This document shows positions 36,237 to 45,006 of a DNA stretch of 64,000 nt, one piece after another. Position 1 is the stretch's first letter. Every line of letters begins with the position of its first letter. The stretch lies in NCBI RefSeq assembly GCF_900104635.1, contig NZ_FNWC01000006.1, positions 62,001-126,000 of the forward strand. The letters run 5' to 3'. Source of the stretch: Coprococcus phoceensis (GTDB lineage Bacteria; Bacillota; Clostridia; Lachnospirales; Lachnospiraceae). The translations under genes and the position numbers were made by a program. The notes beneath the pieces were generated by a model that ran no database searches, was not told where the DNA came from, and saw nothing but the letters and a program-made list of their open reading frames with translations.

Positions 36237-38084
36237 TTACGATACGGGCAGCGCAGCGGCTTGCGCCTTTCGCTTTGCCCGATATTCCCGCGCCTTGATG
36301 CGTTCATACTCCCGGCGTTTTTCAAGGTTTTTCGCCCGGTATTCCTTTGAGTAGTTCCGATGATAAGCGCGGCTCTTTTCCTTTTGGGCTTCTTCGATTT
36401 TCTCCCGCATTTGCCGGATTTCTTCCTCTGTCGGCTCTGCAAGCTGTGTCAGTTCGTTTTCAAACTTGCCGATATAGCTGAAATATATCCCGATATGCTG
36501 AACAGCTTGTTTTGCCCTTTTCTTATCGCGCTCATGCACTTCAATTCTGCTGATAAATTCATTGAGAATGGCGGGGGTAAGGTCGGTAAAGGCGGCGTAG
36601 CGTTCTATCAGCTTCAAAAACTTATGCGCCCATCCTCCTGCGTCCTCAAACGCGGATAACTGTTCTTTGAGTTCTGCAAGTTCCGCTTTCAGCGTATAGT
36701 ATTCCTCCGAATATTTCTGTGACATTTGCTCGTATCGGTCTTGTGGGATAGCACCGAGGGCGTTATCCTCGTAGAGTTTATTCAGCACCTTGTCAATCTG
36801 TTCAAGGCGTGTTGTAATTTGCGGAATACGCTTCTGCTGTTTTTTGCTCTTGTCCGTCTGCTGCATATCAAGGTTTTTTCGGACTAATGCTTCAAATTCC
36901 TCCCGGTTGCTTATGGAGTATTCTGCAACTTTTTTCAGAACATCCGCGATAGTCTGCATGACTAAATCAGCGTCTATGATGTGCGGGGAATTGCATTTGG
37001 GATTTTTGGCTTTGCCCTTGTGGTACTCGCTGCAAAAGGCAACATGACGCTTGCCGCCGTTCCTGTAATCTATGCGAATGTGCATTTTTGCGCCGCAGTC
37101 TTTACAGAACATCAAGCCCGACAAAGGGTGGATTTCTCCGTCCCCGTTAGGGCGTCTGACAGGCGCGTTTTCCAAAATCCGCTGTACGGTTTCAAAGTCG
37201 GCGCGGTCGATAATCGGCTCATGCACATTCTCGGTTATCTGCCATTCGCTTTTATCTACATAGTGGTTGCGCTTGTCCCGAAAATGCTTTGTGGTCTTGA
37301 AATTGACAACATCACCACAATACTCCTGCCTTGTGAGTATCTTGGTTAAGGTTGCTTTGTTCCATTTATAGCGATTTTCCTCGTTCAGCGGTCTGCTTTT
37401 CGCTGTCCCTCTGTCGTGCTGTTTGAGGTAGAACGTAGGCGTGAGGATTTGCTCGTTTTTGAGATATACGGCAATTTGGTTTCTGTTCTTCCCGCCGATA
37501 AACAGACGGAAAATCAAGCGTACCACTTCGGCGGCTTCCTCGTCGATTATCCAAAAATCCTTGTTGTTCGGGTCTTTCATATATCCGTATGGGGCTTCGG
37601 TGGCGATGGGTTTGCCGCTTGCACCCTTGGTCCTGATACCCGTTTTTACTTTCTTGCTGATGTCCTTTGCGTACCACTCCGACATGATATTGATAAAGGG
37701 CGCAAACTCCAATGTATCGGGATTGTCGCTGTCTATGCCGTTATTGACCGCGATAAAGCGGACATTGTTCCGTCTGAATACCTCCATTGCATTGCCGACT
37801 TGGAGATAATCACGCCCCCAGCGCGTCAGGTCTTTCATAATGCAGACGCCTATTTTTCCGTTTTCCACATCCTCCATCATGCGGGAATAGGCAGAGCGGT
37901 CAAAGAACCTGCCGCTTTCGTCATCGTCAATGTAGTGCCGGATATTGGTTAATCTCTGCTGTTGGGCGTACCGTTCCAGAAATGCCTTTTGGTTTACAAT
38001 GCTGTTGCTCTCGCCGCCATCTCTGTCCTCGTCCCCGACGGAAAGGCGGGAGTAAAGGGCTGTAATTTTATTATATTCGTTCAT
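36237..38084 (-). CDS. Large serine recombinase (TnpX/TndX-like)
   Basis: The protein (615 aa from the ATG at 38084, GGAGG 7 bp upstream) starts with a resolvase domain: catalytic Ser in ALYSRLSVGDEDR, MKDLTRWGRDYLQ. A recombinase domain (KPIATEAPYGYMKDP), a zinc ribbon (CKDCGAKMHIR...CSEYHKG...C), a coiled coil and a DUF4368-type basic C-terminus follow. It integrates and excises element B. It lies 54 bp from the element's right end. The deduced crossover dinucleotide is TG; TnpX and TndX use GA as I recall. That sets its specificity apart from the best-studied relatives. Confidence 0.9.
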   Translation of the reverse strand: MNEYNKITALYSRLSVGDEDRDGGESNSIVNQKAFLERYAQQQRLTNIRHYIDDDESGRFFDRSAYSRMMEDVENGKIGVCIMKDLTRWGRDYLQVGNAMEVFRRNNVRFIAVNNGIDSDNPDTLEFAPFINIMSEWYAKDISKKVKTGIRTKGASGKPIATEAPYGYMKDPNNKDFWIIDEEAAEVVRLIFRLFIGGKNRNQIAVYLKNEQILTPTFYLKQHDRGTAKSRPLNEENRYKWNKATLTKILTRQEYCGDVVNFKTTKHFRDKRNHYVDKSEWQITENVHEPIIDRADFETVQRILENAPVRRPNGDGEIHPLSGLMFCKDCGAKMHIRIDYRNGGKRHVAFCSEYHKGKAKNPKCNSPHIIDADLVMQTIADVLKKVAEYSISNREEFEALVRKNLDMQQTDKSKKQQKRIPQITTRLEQIDKVLNKLYEDNALGAIPQDRYEQMSQKYSEEYYTLKAELAELKEQLSAFEDAGGWAHKFLKLIERYAAFTDLTPAILNEFISRIEVHERDKKRAKQAVQHIGIYFSYIGKFENELTQLAEPTEEEIRQMREKIEEAQKEKSRAYHRNYSKEYRAKNLEKRREYERIKAREYRAKRKAQAAALPVS

Positions 38085-38137
38085 GTGCATACCTCCTGCG
38101 TCCACATAGTTTTCCTTACAGTTAAGATTATGCACCA

Positions 38138-38139
38138 CA
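38138..38139. other. att core (TG) at the right end of element B
   Basis: On the minus strand virD4 reads GCCCGC, then the core TG, then element B (TGGTGCATAATC). Read-through in element DNA adds CGA and a stop to the N-terminal fragment. With the left core it defines the crossover of element B. Confidence 0.8.
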
Positions 38140-38427
38140 GCGGGCAGAACCATACTCGATCCCGTGACGGTACTTCTTAGCGTTCTTGCCTTTCAGGTAG
38201 ACCGCCATGCGAAGGATCACCGCACCGGCTATGCCGATCAGCAGGTCCGTGGGATGGAAACTGAGCCACGGGGAGGAAAGGGCTGTCGTGAAGCCGTCCC
38301 CAATGGAGAGCAGCTTGCCGGAGAGGTCAGCACCGGGCGCAAGCCGGAAAGCCTGTGCCAGCTTATCGAAGGGATACACGAACAGAAGATACGGAAGGTT
38401 CAGCAAAAACAATTTTTTCATATTCAT
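38138..38427 (-). pseudogene. virD4 coupling protein, N-terminal membrane part (interrupted by element B)
   Basis: The fragment begins MNMKKLFLLNLPYLLFVYPF and has two membrane segments (about residues 5-20 and 60-80), then KYRHGIEYGSAR, the usual lead-in to the VirD4 ATPase. Element B cuts it after codon 96; the frame stops a few codons inside B. It starts in an ATGA overlap with the PcfB-like gene. The C-terminal part lies 9.2 kb away at 27486-28953. While B is present a separate membrane fragment of 99 aa would be made. Confidence 0.88.
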
Positions 38428-38915
38428 CTCTGCACGCTCCGATCTTTGACCTTTACTTTCTCCCGGTCAATGGTACGGTGTTCCGTTTTCTCTGCCGCCT
38501 GTTCCTTCGCCTGGGTCAGTCGATCCCGGATGGAGGGCTTTTTCTCACGGCTCATTTTGCGGCTGGCAAACTCCTGAAATGCCGCTGTGATGGCATCCGC
38601 GTCCCGGCTTTTGAAAAAGACCAGGTAACGGGGTTGCTCTGCAACGGTGTCCTTCTTCAATGCAAAATCCACATGGTATTTCTTCGCCACATGGGAGAAA
38701 GCCTTGATATTCTTGTCGCTGATCTCGATATTGGCAAGACCGGCGTTCTGGCTGGCAAGCTGTTTAAGGCTCTGCCTGCCGCGGTAGATTTTGGGCTTCT
38801 GGCTTTTCTGGATTTCCTCCAGGAACTTTTTGACGGCCTTTTCAAAGACCTGCTCACTTAGCTTGGCTCCGTCAACAATGAGCGTCACGGCGCCCCGCGT
38901 TACTTCCTCCTGCAT
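38424..38915 (-). CDS. PcfB-like accessory protein (DUF3801)
   Basis: This 163-aa protein fits DUF3801/PcfB, a relaxosome partner of the coupling protein in Gram-positive conjugation. The central part (YHVDFALKKD, PRYLVFFKSRDADAIT) looks like the small alpha/beta fold of that family. Its tail KKPSIRDRLTQAKEQAAEK matches the tails of the two ArdA-type proteins at 14629 and 16468. It follows the RepA-like gene directly (stop and start are joined as TAAATG) and overlaps virD4. Confidence 0.8.
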   Translation of the reverse strand: MQEEVTRGAVTLIVDGAKLSEQVFEKAVKKFLEEIQKSQKPKIYRGRQSLKQLASQNAGLANIEISDKNIKAFSHVAKKYHVDFALKKDTVAEQPRYLVFFKSRDADAITAAFQEFASRKMSREKKPSIRDRLTQAKEQAAEKTEHRTIDREKVKVKDRSVQR

Positions 38916-39812
38916 TTAGCCTCGCCCCCTTTGCCCGTCCCCGTACATATCGTGCTGCACCAGGGAAGAATAGTAGCTGTTGATGGTGGTCGGGGCGTTA
39001 TACAGCGCCGCCAGAAGATATTTCTTGATATTGCGGACATAGGTGGTGTTGTCCTTCATGCAGTCCATAACATACTGAACATGGGAACTGTCCAGCTTCA
39101 TAAACCGGGACTTTACCACCTCTGCCGGATAATCATCTCCGGCAATGCGGATGACTTTGCGGGCAGAACATACGGTATCCACGATCAGGTCAACGATTTC
39201 GTCAAGCTGCTCACGGTCGATATGGCTGTCCTGCACCAGATAGCTGTACTCGATGTTGTCCAAAATCACTTCACGATAACATTCTCTGGCTCCCATCCGA
39301 TCCATTCCCATCCTTGCCCCTGCGGGGGTAGGGGGATTTGATGGGATAGGATTTGATATCTCCGTACTTGATAAATCAGTCTTTGTTTGATTAGTATTTA
39401 ATTGTGCGGGGTTTTCCGTACACGGTTCCGCCGTATCCGGGATACCCATATCCGGGTTTTCCGTATATGGCTTTGCCGTACCCGGTAAAGGCGTACCTGG
39501 GCTTGACGGCGGTTCGCACTGAGGCATTTCGTAAATGACATACTCGGTATCCGTGATCTTGCCTTTTTCATCCCGAAGCTGGGTGCGCCGGATATACCCG
39601 TGGTTTTCCAGCTCCTTCAATGCCGCACCGATGCTGTCCACACCTTCCCGGCAGATCGCCGCAAGACCTCTGGTGGTGTAATTCCACTCATCAGGGAGTG
39701 ACAACATCATGGACAGCAGCCCTTTGGATTTCAGGGTCAGCGTTCGATCTTTCAAGTGATGGTTCGACATGACCGTATAATCACGGGTCTTTTCAATACG
39801 AAAAACAGCCAT
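38916..39812 (-). CDS. RepA-like replication initiator (DUF6017-type)
   Basis: The 298-aa protein starts with a winged-helix replication initiator A domain (YTVMSNHHLKDRTLTLKSKG, MLSLPDEWNYTTRGLA). It has a Pro/Thr-rich linker with repeats of PGT/PYTENPDMG style (near 135-170). It ends with a helical C-terminal domain (DUF6017). It probably starts autonomous replication of the excised ICE. It is among the first genes of the operon. Confidence 0.82.
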   Translation of the reverse strand: MAVFRIEKTRDYTVMSNHHLKDRTLTLKSKGLLSMMLSLPDEWNYTTRGLAAICREGVDSIGAALKELENHGYIRRTQLRDEKGKITDTEYVIYEMPQCEPPSSPGTPLPGTAKPYTENPDMGIPDTAEPCTENPAQLNTNQTKTDLSSTEISNPIPSNPPTPAGARMGMDRMGARECYREVILDNIEYSYLVQDSHIDREQLDEIVDLIVDTVCSARKVIRIAGDDYPAEVVKSRFMKLDSSHVQYVMDCMKDNTTYVRNIKKYLLAALYNAPTTINSYYSSLVQHDMYGDGQRGRG

Positions 39813-39981
39813 CTTCGCACCTCCTTCCTGTGAAAATAAAAAGTGTTGATTTTGAGCGGTTTACCCGTCTGTATGCCTCCATAGCCTCTCGCATGGGAAA
39901 ACATCCACGCTCTGTTCAGAACGCAAGCCACGGAGGAAGAAACAGAAGATTTTCCGCTGATTTTGATACAGTTTGGGGCGG

Positions 39982-40503
39982 CTACCTCTCACGGTCTTTA
40001 TGGTCATAGTGGAGATCGCCGGAAAGCACCTTCGCATGGTTACGGATTTTGATATGTCCCTTTTCCTGATTTTCCAAAGCCTTGCTGTATCCGGCGTCAG
40101 TCAGGAACAGGCGCATTTTCTCACCCTTCCAGCCAACAGGCGAGTCATGGGTAAGAACATCAAAGACAATCATGTGTCTGGTCGCCGGGTCGAAACGCTC
40201 TAAAGCCATAATGTCATGGCCAGATAACTTCTGCGCCCCGGATCGCTGCCTGGCTTCTGCCAGCATTTCTCCGATGGTGCGGGCTTTCTCCGGCAGACGG
40301 TATTCGGCCTGCACCTTGCGGATCAAATCCATGCACTCCTGATCCGACAGTGGGCGGAGCTTGTCCAGAAGGCCTTCCGCCGTTTCTTTCGTTGCCGGGT
40401 TCGGCGCATAGCGCCATGTCATATAAATCTCATTCAGGGCGGCGTTCTGATTGGTACTTTCAATCTGAAACACCATCCTCATTTCTGCTTCTGTCAGTTT
40501 CAT
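39982..40503 (-). CDS. Unknown 173-aa protein of ICE A
   Basis: The protein is mostly helical and charged. An N-terminal half (MKLTEAEMRMVFQIESTNQN) may bind partners; the C-terminal half contains DIMALERFDPATRHMIVFDV and a basic end. It occupies the place between the small HTH gene and RepA in CTn-type elements. I do not recognise a family. A ribosome site GGAGGCTGGCA precedes the ATG. Confidence 0.65.
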   Translation of the reverse strand: MKLTEAEMRMVFQIESTNQNAALNEIYMTWRYAPNPATKETAEGLLDKLRPLSDQECMDLIRKVQAEYRLPEKARTIGEMLAEARQRSGAQKLSGHDIMALERFDPATRHMIVFDVLTHDSPVGWKGEKMRLFLTDAGYSKALENQEKGHIKIRNHAKVLSGDLHYDHKDRER

Positions 40504-40525
40504 TGCCAGCCTCCTTCAAAATGGG

Positions 40526-40568
40526 TATAAAAAAACGCCATAGGTCTTTTGAGCCTACGGCGTTTCTT
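40526..40568 (-). terminator. Rho-independent terminator after the HTH gene
   Basis: On the minus strand AACGCCGTAGG pairs with CCTATGGCGTT around a short loop, followed by TTTTTTT. It separates the HTH gene from the transfer operon. Confidence 0.8.
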
Positions 40569-40575
40569 GCGATAT

Positions 40576-40773
40576 TCACAATTCCAAACTTTCCAGCCAC
40601 TCGTCAAAAGATTTCTTGGAAACGCGGATCGCATTTCCTATGCGGACGATCCTGAACTCCTCCTGCTTGACGAGCTGATATGCGGTTGTGCGGCCGATGT
40701 TGAGCATGGCCGCGATCTGTTCCACGGTGTATGTGCGCGGTTCCGGCAGTGACTTTTTCTCTTTCTTGTCCAT
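40576..40773 (-). CDS. Small HTH protein, excisionase-like
   Basis: The 65-aa protein (ATG at 40773) has a MerR-like winged HTH (YTVEQIAAMLNIGRTTAYQL, FRIVRIGNAIRVSKKSFDEW), typical of excisionases and of regulators at one end of Tn1549-type elements. It is like the Xis of element C (TYTVEEIAEQLDISKK...) in design. GGAGG lies upstream. It probably controls excision or the transfer operon of ICE A. Confidence 0.78.
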   Translation of the reverse strand: MDKKEKKSLPEPRTYTVEQIAAMLNIGRTTAYQLVKQEEFRIVRIGNAIRVSKKSFDEWLESLEL

Positions 40774-40785
40774 AGTAACCTCCAT

Positions 40786-41011
40786 GTATTTGCCTTGCCA
40801 TTTTGACTAAGGGAGTGAAGAATGGCAGTAGCAATCGGCTTTGGCTGGGTGTCCTCTTGCTAAGAATTTGCTAATAGGACCACCCAACGGACACATAAAA
40901 CTGCGTCAGAATAGGTGTTTTGCACCATAAAGTTCGTTTACTACAAGTCATTCTGCGTAAGGGATGATATTGGAAGTTACATCCGAACCGTGTATCACAT
41001 GGTAAGCCATA
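40786..41011. other. End region of ICE A, no gene seen
   Basis: About 230 bp without a credible gene between the small HTH gene and the tRNA-Arg half. It should hold the HTH promoter and the right end of ICE A. No match to the 5' half of a tRNA (GTCCCAG acceptor strand) is present, which shows that the sequence left of 41012 is not the original tRNA neighbour. Confidence 0.5.
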
Positions 41012-41056
41012 CTCCTAAGCGAAACGTCGCAGGTTCGATTCCTGTCTGGGACGCCA
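41012..41056 (+). tRNA. tRNA-Arg(CCT), 3' half only (attachment site remnant)
   Basis: The segment starts in an anticodon loop (CT-CCT-AA), continues with the 3' anticodon strand GCGAA, variable ACGTC, the T arm GCAGG-TTCGATT-CCTGT, the acceptor strand CTGGGAC, discriminator G and encoded CCA. The 5' half (GTCCCAG and the D arm, TTCGC) is missing. tRNA-Arg genes are common ICE targets, so this is read as the att core next to the element C integrase. It is not a working tRNA gene as it stands. Confidence 0.75.
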
Positions 41057-41063
41057 CAAACTC

Positions 41064-41103
41064 CGCTGAAAGCCTTATTTTTCAAGGTTTTCAGCGTTTT
41101 CTT
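41064..41103. terminator. Hairpin terminator after the tRNA half
   Basis: CGCTGAAAGCCTT pairs with AAGGTTTTCAGCG around ATTTTTC, then TTTTC. It lies 8 bp after the CCA end and would be the tRNA terminator carried by the att region. It could also face int from the other side. Confidence 0.7.
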
Positions 41104-41264
41104 ATTTATGGCTTTCTATCTTTGCTGAATACGAATTGTTTTCATTCAATCGTTTTAAATTCGATATTATATTAAGACTTTTAAGGAAGTAGGGTTGCTA
41201 ACACTTTTTTATTTTTGATGAAAAATCGCTGGATTTTTGAAAATCTGCTAACACTTTTGAAAAT

Positions 41265-42710
41265 TTATTTTTGGAGTGTTTGCTTTAAAAGCTGTGCTTT
41301 CATTTCTGGCGATAAAGATTTAATCAGTTCCAATAATGCCATATCACTATCGGTTAAGTCGGTATCTTGCTTTGGATTGTCTGTATCATCATTAAGCGTA
41401 GAATAAAATTCTTTATCCATTTTTTGTGCATTGAAACGTCTGTCCTCGTCAATAATTTCTGAATAGACATCTGTAACCATTTCTGCTTCTGCGTGACCAG
41501 TATCGCCTTGTACGGACTTAACATCTCCGTTTGTCATTTTGAGTTTATAACCCGTACTTAAATGGCGTAGGCTGTGAAATACCACAACTTCATAATCGTT
41601 TTCTTCACAGAGCTTTTGAAACCTATCTCTAACAATACGGCTTTCCACGGGATTGCCATTATCTAACGCAATAACAAGGTTGTAATCATTGTAGGCACTT
41701 CCTAGAAATTCCTTTAATTCCTGCTGGTCTTTTTTATATTGAACCAATAGTTCCGCAACTGTTTTAGGTAACCAGACAACACGATTACTTGTTTCTGTTT
41801 TTGGCGTTTTCAAGACAAGCCTTGTGGTACAATGCGGTTTTTGCGTTGGGAAAATCTTTAAAATATCCTTTTCCTTTAATTTTTGCATAGCTTCTGCATT
41901 TACTCTTGAAAGTTCTTTATTGATAATTACCTTTGCATTATTTGTAGCAATGGACTCTTCATCAATAATAACATCTACCCATGTAAGTCCTGTAATTTCT
42001 CCAATTCGCATAGAACAGGAAAAAGCTAAGTGCATACAAATTGAAAGTAAATCATCTTCCGTGGCTTTTACCGCTTCTCGAAATGTTTGAACACTCCACA
42101 CTTTTCGCCTAGTCTTTGGAATTTTGGGTAACGTAGCCAAAGACGCAGGGTTTCTTTTATTTGTATCAATATACTCCCAGCGGATAGCTTGATTTAAGGC
42201 ACAACGGATAATATCATGTATTTTTTTGATGTTCGCTGGCTGAACACAACGACCAGTTGCTTTTCTGTTTGCCCGTGGTACTTCTGGAACGCTCAATAAA
42301 TCATTGTAGTATTTTGATAGGCTTTTTGTAGTTATTTCATTAAGTTTCCAATCTCCGATAATCGGATTGATATAATTTTCAATACTGCCTACCTTACCAC
42401 TAAATGTACTCGGCGACCATTTAGATGTGCCGTATAGATTAACAAAAATTTCTAGGAAATCACGCAATGTAATATCTTTGTCTACAACATCTAACTCTTT
42501 TTTAGAATTTTCAATCTGATGTGCAAATTGTTCCTCTAATGGAACTATCACATATCCAAATTTCTCTTGATAGTATTCTATAAAGGCTTTTCGCTGTTTT
42601 GCTTCTTTTCTTGTTTCCAGCGTGTCCCATTTTTGTTTTCTTTCTCCTGCACTATCTAAGTACCAATAAATAACTGAAAAACTTGATTTTCTTTGTTTGA
42701 TTGAAGCCAT
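41265..42710 (-). CDS. int: Tyrosine integrase of element C
   Basis: The 481-aa protein has an N-terminal arm-binding domain, a core-binding domain (about 90-190) and a catalytic domain. Arg is in CSMRIGEITGLTW, the box II HxxR in VVFHSLRHLSTG, and the Tyr in MVTDVYSEI. It is longer than Tn916 Int (405 aa), partly by a C-terminal extension (DTDLTDSDMALLELIKSLS). It recombines the att core with host sites, here inferred to be tRNA-Arg. It follows xis by 18 bp. Confidence 0.93.
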   Translation of the reverse strand: MASIKQRKSSFSVIYWYLDSAGERKQKWDTLETRKEAKQRKAFIEYYQEKFGYVIVPLEEQFAHQIENSKKELDVVDKDITLRDFLEIFVNLYGTSKWSPSTFSGKVGSIENYINPIIGDWKLNEITTKSLSKYYNDLLSVPEVPRANRKATGRCVQPANIKKIHDIIRCALNQAIRWEYIDTNKRNPASLATLPKIPKTRRKVWSVQTFREAVKATEDDLLSICMHLAFSCSMRIGEITGLTWVDVIIDEESIATNNAKVIINKELSRVNAEAMQKLKEKDILKIFPTQKPHCTTRLVLKTPKTETSNRVVWLPKTVAELLVQYKKDQQELKEFLGSAYNDYNLVIALDNGNPVESRIVRDRFQKLCEENDYEVVVFHSLRHLSTGYKLKMTNGDVKSVQGDTGHAEAEMVTDVYSEIIDEDRRFNAQKMDKEFYSTLNDDTDNPKQDTDLTDSDMALLELIKSLSPEMKAQLLKQTLQK

Positions 42711-42728
42711 AATTTTCTCTCCTTATAG

Positions 42729-42929
42729 TTAAATTCCGTTTAACCATTTATCGAAAGAAACCTTTGATACTCGTATGGCTTTACCAGCACGAACATAACT
42801 GAATTGACCGCTTTTTACCAATGAATAAGCTACCTTTTTGCTAATGTCCAGTTGTTCAGCAATTTCCTCTACTGTATAAGTCTTTTTATCCTTTGTAGGA
42901 GATTGTGCATTTTGTGTATCACTTATCAC
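42729..42929 (-). CDS. xis: Excisionase of element C
   Basis: A GTG start at 42929 (AAAGGGG 8 bp upstream) gives 66 aa, the size of Tn916 Xis. The frame is open farther up but has no other good ribosome site. The winged HTH reads YTVEEIAEQLDISKKVAYSL and IRVSKVSFDKW. It bends the end DNA and steers Int toward excision. Confidence 0.85.
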   Translation of the reverse strand: MISDTQNAQSPTKDKKTYTVEEIAEQLDISKKVAYSLVKSGQFSYVRAGKAIRVSKVSFDKWLNGI

Positions 42930-43397
42930 TATTAAGACCCCTTTCATTTGTGACAGCAACAAAATACACTCGTCTAACAAGACAATTATAACACACCTAA
43001 ATAAAATGAGAAGATAGATTTTGTTGCTGTAACTATAAATTATAAGCAGGCAGATGGCTTTGGAAAGCTCCGTTAGTATCTCAACTATTCCCATTCTTGT
43101 GGGCAGAACCGCACCATGCGGACGTATCATTATTCTGTGAGGATAGGTCATGGCAAAGCGACTTTTCCAACGGTCGCTCTCGGATCACTGCGTGGGTCGC
43201 TCGCTTTCTTTTGGAAAGGTCGTGGCGTACAGTTCCCGTGGCTTGCTACCTCACAAACGTATCTGTCTGCTTTATTCAGTTTTCAAAGAACTATCGGCTA
43301 TTCAGCCTATCAAAATCAATTCTAGTCAAATTGATTTTAATAGAATGACAAGTGAAGTGGCAGGAAAGGGGAAAGTACCAAACTTCACTTATATGTA
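42930..43397. promoter_or_regulatory. xis promoter region, no gene seen
   Basis: A minus-strand TATAAT (42985-42990) is a good -10 for xis-int; the -35 is weak. The rest (43020-43360) holds no credible gene. In Tn916 this space carries the late end of the transcript from orf7/orf8 into xis and int. A Shine-Dalgarno-like GGAAAGG occurs several times but with no ORF of note. Confidence 0.45.
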
Positions 43398-43631
43398 CTA
43401 CATCACTACAATTTCAAAATTCATCAGCATATCAAGTAATGCTGTCTGAACTCTGTTTTTTAAATCAGCGTCCACAACCATGCAAACATTACCGTATTCG
43501 TCATACAATTTACGCAAGCATAATTTGGAAATGTAACCGTCATAAAACTTCAAAACGGTTTCAACTGCTTCTGGTTCGCCCTCTGTGGCTGATAAGATTA
43601 CCTCAAAAGGCAAATGCTCATGTTTCTTCAT
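43398..43631 (-). CDS. orf8: Tn916 Orf8-like regulatory protein
   Basis: This 77-aa protein (MKKHEHLPFEVILSATEGEP) matches Orf8 of Tn916: a helical HTH-like protein beginning in a 4-bp overlap with orf7. In Tn916, orf7 and orf8 raise transcription through xis, int and the transfer genes after circularization. The same role is likely here. Confidence 0.85.
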   Translation of the reverse strand: MKKHEHLPFEVILSATEGEPEAVETVLKFYDGYISKLCLRKLYDEYGNVCMVVDADLKNRVQTALLDMLMNFEIVVM

Positions 43632-44047
43632 TTACGTTCCTCCATGATTTTTTTCATTGTTTCAAGTGTTTTTGTTCTATGATATTGGACGTTAGAACGT
43701 GGGATTTTGATAAATTCGCTGATTTCACTATCGGACATATCCATAAAGTAGGACAACAAAATAATGTTACGTTTCTTTTCTGTCAATGTTTTAAGAACTT
43801 CGCTTAACTGGTCGTCCTCAACCCATACTTCAATGCCTAAAATATTAAATACGGTGTAATCACTTTCGTATTTATCAAATGTTCCAAAGCGTTCCTGCTC
43901 ATAATCTGGAATATCAGAAAATGGACATTCTCGTTTTTCACGTCGCTTCATATCACGATAGCCTTTTTTGACAGCTCGTTTGATAACCTTTTTTGAAAGA
44001 CAATCAAACTGTGCTTCAATGGCTTGTTTGAAAGAAGATGTTTTCAT
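43628..44047 (-). CDS. orf7: Tn916 Orf7-like sigma-70 family factor
   Basis: The 139-aa protein is a small ECF-like sigma factor. Region 2-like sequence is degenerate; region 4 is clear (LSEVLKTLTEKKRNIILLSY, MSDSEISEFIKIPRSNVQYH). GGAGG lies 8 bp upstream of the ATG. It overlaps orf8. In Tn916 it promotes expression of the excision genes. Confidence 0.88.
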   Translation of the reverse strand: MKTSSFKQAIEAQFDCLSKKVIKRAVKKGYRDMKRREKRECPFSDIPDYEQERFGTFDKYESDYTVFNILGIEVWVEDDQLSEVLKTLTEKKRNIILLSYFMDMSDSEISEFIKIPRSNVQYHRTKTLETMKKIMEERK

Positions 44048-44555
44048 TTGCTCACCTCCTTTCCGTGCTGGATTGAAATGAACTTTTGTTCATTTCCCCC
44101 TTTCCGCACCCTAACTTCCCAAAGAGGTGTCAAACTACCAAGATTTTCAAAAAAATATTTCTAAAATAAAAACAGCCCATTTGAATGTAACTACACAAAC
44201 AGACTGTTATATAAATGCTATTTATATGAATTTTTAACTCATGTAATGGGTATGATGATTGAAGCACTAGACAGAAATAATTATCCAGTTGAGAACGACG
44301 TAACGTTCTTCTATATGTAATCATGGCATAGCCCCCTCAAACCAGAGCTATACCAAAAGAAAAGGACAGCTTTGGTTATATCCAAAACCGTCCCGTTATC
44401 GTTTTTAAGACGTTCAAAAGCATATTATCTAAGAACGGGTTTTTTTATTTACCGCACACGATAATATCTTTTGAATTATTACTGCATACTATATGCACTT
44501 TTAACACATTCTAAATACATGGCATGAAGTTTAAACTCATGCTAGGTGGTTTAAA
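44048..44555. promoter_or_regulatory. Divergent control region between orf7 and orf9
   Basis: This 508-bp interval holds the promoters of orf7 (minus) and orf9 (plus). A hairpin arm CCCGTT (44391-44396) can pair with AACGGG followed by TTTTTTT (44437-44449), a plus-strand terminator candidate. A near-perfect palindrome (44522-44542, arms GCATGA and TCATGC around a GTTTAAAC centre) lies just upstream of the orf9 ribosome site and could be the Orf9 operator. No gene is credible here. Confidence 0.5.
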
Positions 44556-44915
44556 ATGAGAAAAAATAAAGAAACACAAACCTTTGATTTCAGACCGTTA
44601 GGACTGGCAATCAGAGAAGCCCGTGAAAAAGCAGGGCTATCCCGTAATGATTTAGGCGATAAGGTATTCTATGGAGAACGCCATATCGCAGATATTGAAA
44701 ATATTGGTTCACACCCAAGTTTTCAATTATTCCATGATTTAGTTACCATGTTCAATATATCGGTTGATGAATATTTCTATCCACCAGAGAAAGTTGAGAA
44801 AAGCACAACTCGCCGTCAGATAGAAACATCACTTGACTTATTGAGTGATAACGAATTAAAAATCATTCAAGGTACGATTGACGGTATCTTGAACAGCAGG
44901 GAAAGCAAGAAGTAA
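44556..44915 (+). CDS. orf9: Tn916 Orf9-like HTH repressor
   Basis: The 119-aa protein has an HTH_3 domain (about residues 12-65; AIREAREKAGLSRNDLGDKV, GERHIADIEN) and a short helical end. It matches Orf9 of Tn916, a repressor thought to hold back orf7. It is on the plus strand, divergent from orf7, with GGTGG before the ATG. A palindrome overlaps its leader, which suggests self-control. Confidence 0.87.
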   Translation: MRKNKETQTFDFRPLGLAIREAREKAGLSRNDLGDKVFYGERHIADIENIGSHPSFQLFHDLVTMFNISVDEYFYPPEKVEKSTTRRQIETSLDLLSDNELKIIQGTIDGILNSRESKK

Positions 44916-45006
44916 TCAGCTTCTTGTTTTCCCTATTTTTCTTTTAGGTAGTGTTCTACTAGCCTTTGTTTGCTGATCTGCTCCGCAGGGAGCAAACAAT
45001 ATTAGA

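Noticed and set aside
41012..41056. An intact tRNA-Arg gene
   Set aside because: The D arm, 5' acceptor strand and 5' anticodon strand are missing upstream.
44130..44324. A 64-aa minus-strand frame in the orf7-orf9 interval
   Set aside because: No ribosome site and no similarity; the interval is the regulatory region of Tn916-type elements.
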